DNA from: CAWUIO01 sp963922455
GTDB lineage: Bacteria; Bacteroidota; Bacteroidia; Cytophagales; Microscillaceae
DNA: 33,992 nucleotides
Reading direction: 5' to 3'
NCBI GenBank assembly: GCA_963922455.1
Contig: CAWUIO010000074.1
Span: 1 to 33,992, forward strand
Under the pieces are notes generated by a model. The model was not told where the DNA came from and did no database searches. It worked only from the letters and a program-made list of their open reading frames with translations. A program made the position numbers and the translations under genes. Of the stretch, positions 32,516-33,992 are shown one piece after another. The stretch's first letter is position 1. Every line of letters starts with the position of its first letter.

Positions 32516-33992
32516 GGTTTAGGCAGCCGTATAAAAATTTTCTGAGCAATTCCTTCGGAGCTTTGCAAACTTAGCGTATACGGGCCTGGGGGTAAACTTT
32601 GAATATCCAAAGTAAGTGGGCGTTCGGGGTCAATGAAGCGTTTGTCTTGATAGTGAAGGCGCCCCTTCATATCCCGTATTTCAAGCCTAATATCTCCTGA
32701 GGGTGCCCTTAGGTCTAGCTTAATAAAATCACGAGTGGGATTGGGATATAGCTGCACACTTGAATTAATGAAAGCTTGCGTACCCGTAACCACTTCTTGA
32801 AAGCCCGTAATTTGAAGGCTTGTACTGTCTAGGCAACCTAGACTGTCACGCACGATAAGTTTGATTTGATAGGTACCGGGGTTCAAGACCCGAATATCAG
32901 GATTTGGCAGGGTGGCCCCATTGTTTTGGACAAATTCTAATTGATTGGTTTCTACCCCCAGGGTATCTAATAAGGCCCACTGCCAAAAGTGGGCACTTGA
33001 GCTGTCACCACGAAGGCTGATTTGGGTACCTGAGGTGAGGTTTTTTTCTAAGCTATCGCTTACAATAATGGCCTGCGTATTTTGCGGAATGATTTCTATG
33101 CGTAGTACCTCACTGGGCAATAGGGAATCTTCGTTGACCAGAAAAAGCTCTTGATACTCCTCTACCGATTGGATAAATAAGGAATTCCCTCGGTGTATGG
33201 GCTCTTGCAGGACCGAATCTGGGGAAAGCTGGTAAAAAGCTGTCTGATTGTTTTCTGGTTTTAGTAAAAGACTTTCTCCCTGGCACACTTTCCATTGGGT
33301 AGCGATTTGAGGGCTGGGACTTTTCTTAATTTCCTGGTATTCAGCCCTTAGGTTTTCGGCAAAAAATTGTAATTGACTTAAGTTTTCCCCGGCCAATAAA
33401 GCAAAACTCACGGTTTGTTTTTGATTGGGGGCCAGGCTATCTCTTCGGCTTATCAACATATTGGCGACATCCGTCCCGATGCTTCCAAACCCGACTTCGG
33501 TTTGATCTAGTTCACTGTAAAGGGCCAAGTCTTTTTCTTCATCAGAAAAACCGTCGAAGATATTTAAGGCGCTTTCCGGGCTAAATGCTACGTATTCAGC
33601 TTCATTTTCGTCGGTCATAAAACAAATACCTCCGTATAGGGCATCAAAGGTATTGGAATAGGCATAGCCTACATGGAAGGTGCTATCCCAAGCGGCTCTA
33701 TTTTCCAGCATATTATGGATGTCCCAGTTGGCAAAAAGGGCCGTATTGACATTGTATAAGGTATAGGCATTTCTGTTTTGGATGACGTACTCCAAAATCA
33801 CGCCTTGTGATAACTCGGGGCGGTCCCAAGCATAGGTGTTTAATTGAATTCCTAAACCTATTCTTTCGGCATTGTTGATGATATCGTTAAACCGAGTTCG
33901 GGTAATGAGTAAGTTCTCCTCATTAACGTATTCGGCCTGAGTGGCTTGTTCATAATAAAAGTCAGGCTTTACCTCTCCACCATCGCCACGAA
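32512..33992 (-). CDS. T9SS-exported protein, 3' part (5' end outside the window)
   Basis: The frame has no stop up to the window edge: 492 residues are visible, starting RGDGGEVKPDFYYEQATQ, so a GTG at 33801 is not the real start. The last 80 or so residues (from SVQLYPNPTRDFIKLDL) are a T9SS type A C-terminal sorting domain. Before it is a PKD-like beta domain (GDSSSAHFWQWALLD to YQIKLIVRDSLGCLDSTS). The upstream part (EYVIQNRNAYTLYNVNTALF, ANWDIHN) resembles the region that follows the peptidase domain in some secreted subtilases, so the missing N-terminal part may be an S8 protease; this is a guess. The stop codon lies in an R2 fragment, next to an R1 repeat. Confidence 0.85.
   Translation of the reverse strand, partial: RGDGGEVKPDFYYEQATQAEYVNEENLLITRTRFNDIINNAERIGLGIQLNTYAWDRPELSQGVILEYVIQNRNAYTLYNVNTALFANWDIHNMLENRAAWDSTFHVGYAYSNTFDALYGGICFMTDENEAEYVAFSPESALNIFDGFSDEEKDLALYSELDQTEVGFGSIGTDVANMLISRRDSLAPNQKQTVSFALLAGENLSQLQFFAENLRAEYQEIKKSPSPQIATQWKVCQGESLLLKPENNQTAFYQLSPDSVLQEPIHRGNSLFIQSVEEYQELFLVNEDSLLPSEVLRIEIIPQNTQAIIVSDSLEKNLTSGTQISLRGDSSSAHFWQWALLDTLGVETNQLEFVQNNGATLPNPDIRVLNPGTYQIKLIVRDSLGCLDSTSLQITGFQEVVTGTQAFINSSVQLYPNPTRDFIKLDLRAPSGDIRLEIRDMKGRLHYQDKRFIDPERPLTLDIQSLPPGPYTLSLQSSEGIAQKIFIRLPKP

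Overview
The window comes from a member of the Bacteroidota. Evidence for this includes two proteins ending in type IX secretion (T9SS) C-terminal sorting domains, a SusC-like TonB receptor with an N-terminal carboxypeptidase-like domain, the Bacteroidota-type GlmU-like protein, a type B ribosomal protein L31, very weak Shine-Dalgarno signals, and several promoters with the Bacteroidota -7 element TAnnTTTG. I cannot place it further with confidence; a free-living marine or aquatic Saprospiria- or Cytophagia-like organism would fit. There is no phage, IS transposase, CRISPR array, rRNA or tRNA that I can support.

Layout. 1-3.4 kb: a group II PLP-dependent decarboxylase, a gene-poor 530-base stretch ending in a perfect bidirectional terminator, then a minus-strand Fe-S/redox trio (sufE, a DUF59 SufT-like gene, and a bacilliredoxin). 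3.6-7.9 kb: a 1428-residue secreted lamin-tail/T9SS protein. 8.1-11.4 kb (minus): a possible 54-codon gene, a lytic transglycosylase, a LOG-family protein and a TIGR01777 epimerase-like protein. 11.7-14.1 kb (plus): rpmE2, GlmU-like and TPR genes. 14.1-16.9 kb: a TPP riboswitch and the TonB-dependent receptor it should control, most likely a thiamine importer. 17.3-19.6 kb: DUF3253, a second LOG-like protein, and aroA. 19.7-21.6 kb: btaA and btaB, which together would make the betaine lipid DGTS. 21.6-23.6 kb (minus): an ArsA/GET3-like ATPase and a 2H phosphoesterase. 23.7-31 kb (plus): a 1244-residue multi-pass histidine kinase followed closely by a 1176-residue outer-membrane beta-barrel protein. 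31.1-34 kb (minus): a PAS protein with a phospho-acceptor-like helix but no ATPase domain, and the 3' part of a T9SS-exported protein that runs off the window.

The most unusual content is between the genes. A family of about 130-base GC-rich elements (called R1 here) occurs seven times, in both orientations and always between genes. Each has a conserved 5' box, a conserved GCGAAAGC core and a conserved 3' end. Between the core and the 3' end is a long hairpin whose stem sequence differs from copy to copy but stays perfectly paired. This looks like selection on structure and is the best candidate for an undescribed element. A second, shorter motif (R2) overlaps the stop codons of three minus-strand genes and occurs once more at the left edge. 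No mobilising enzyme for either repeat is in view.
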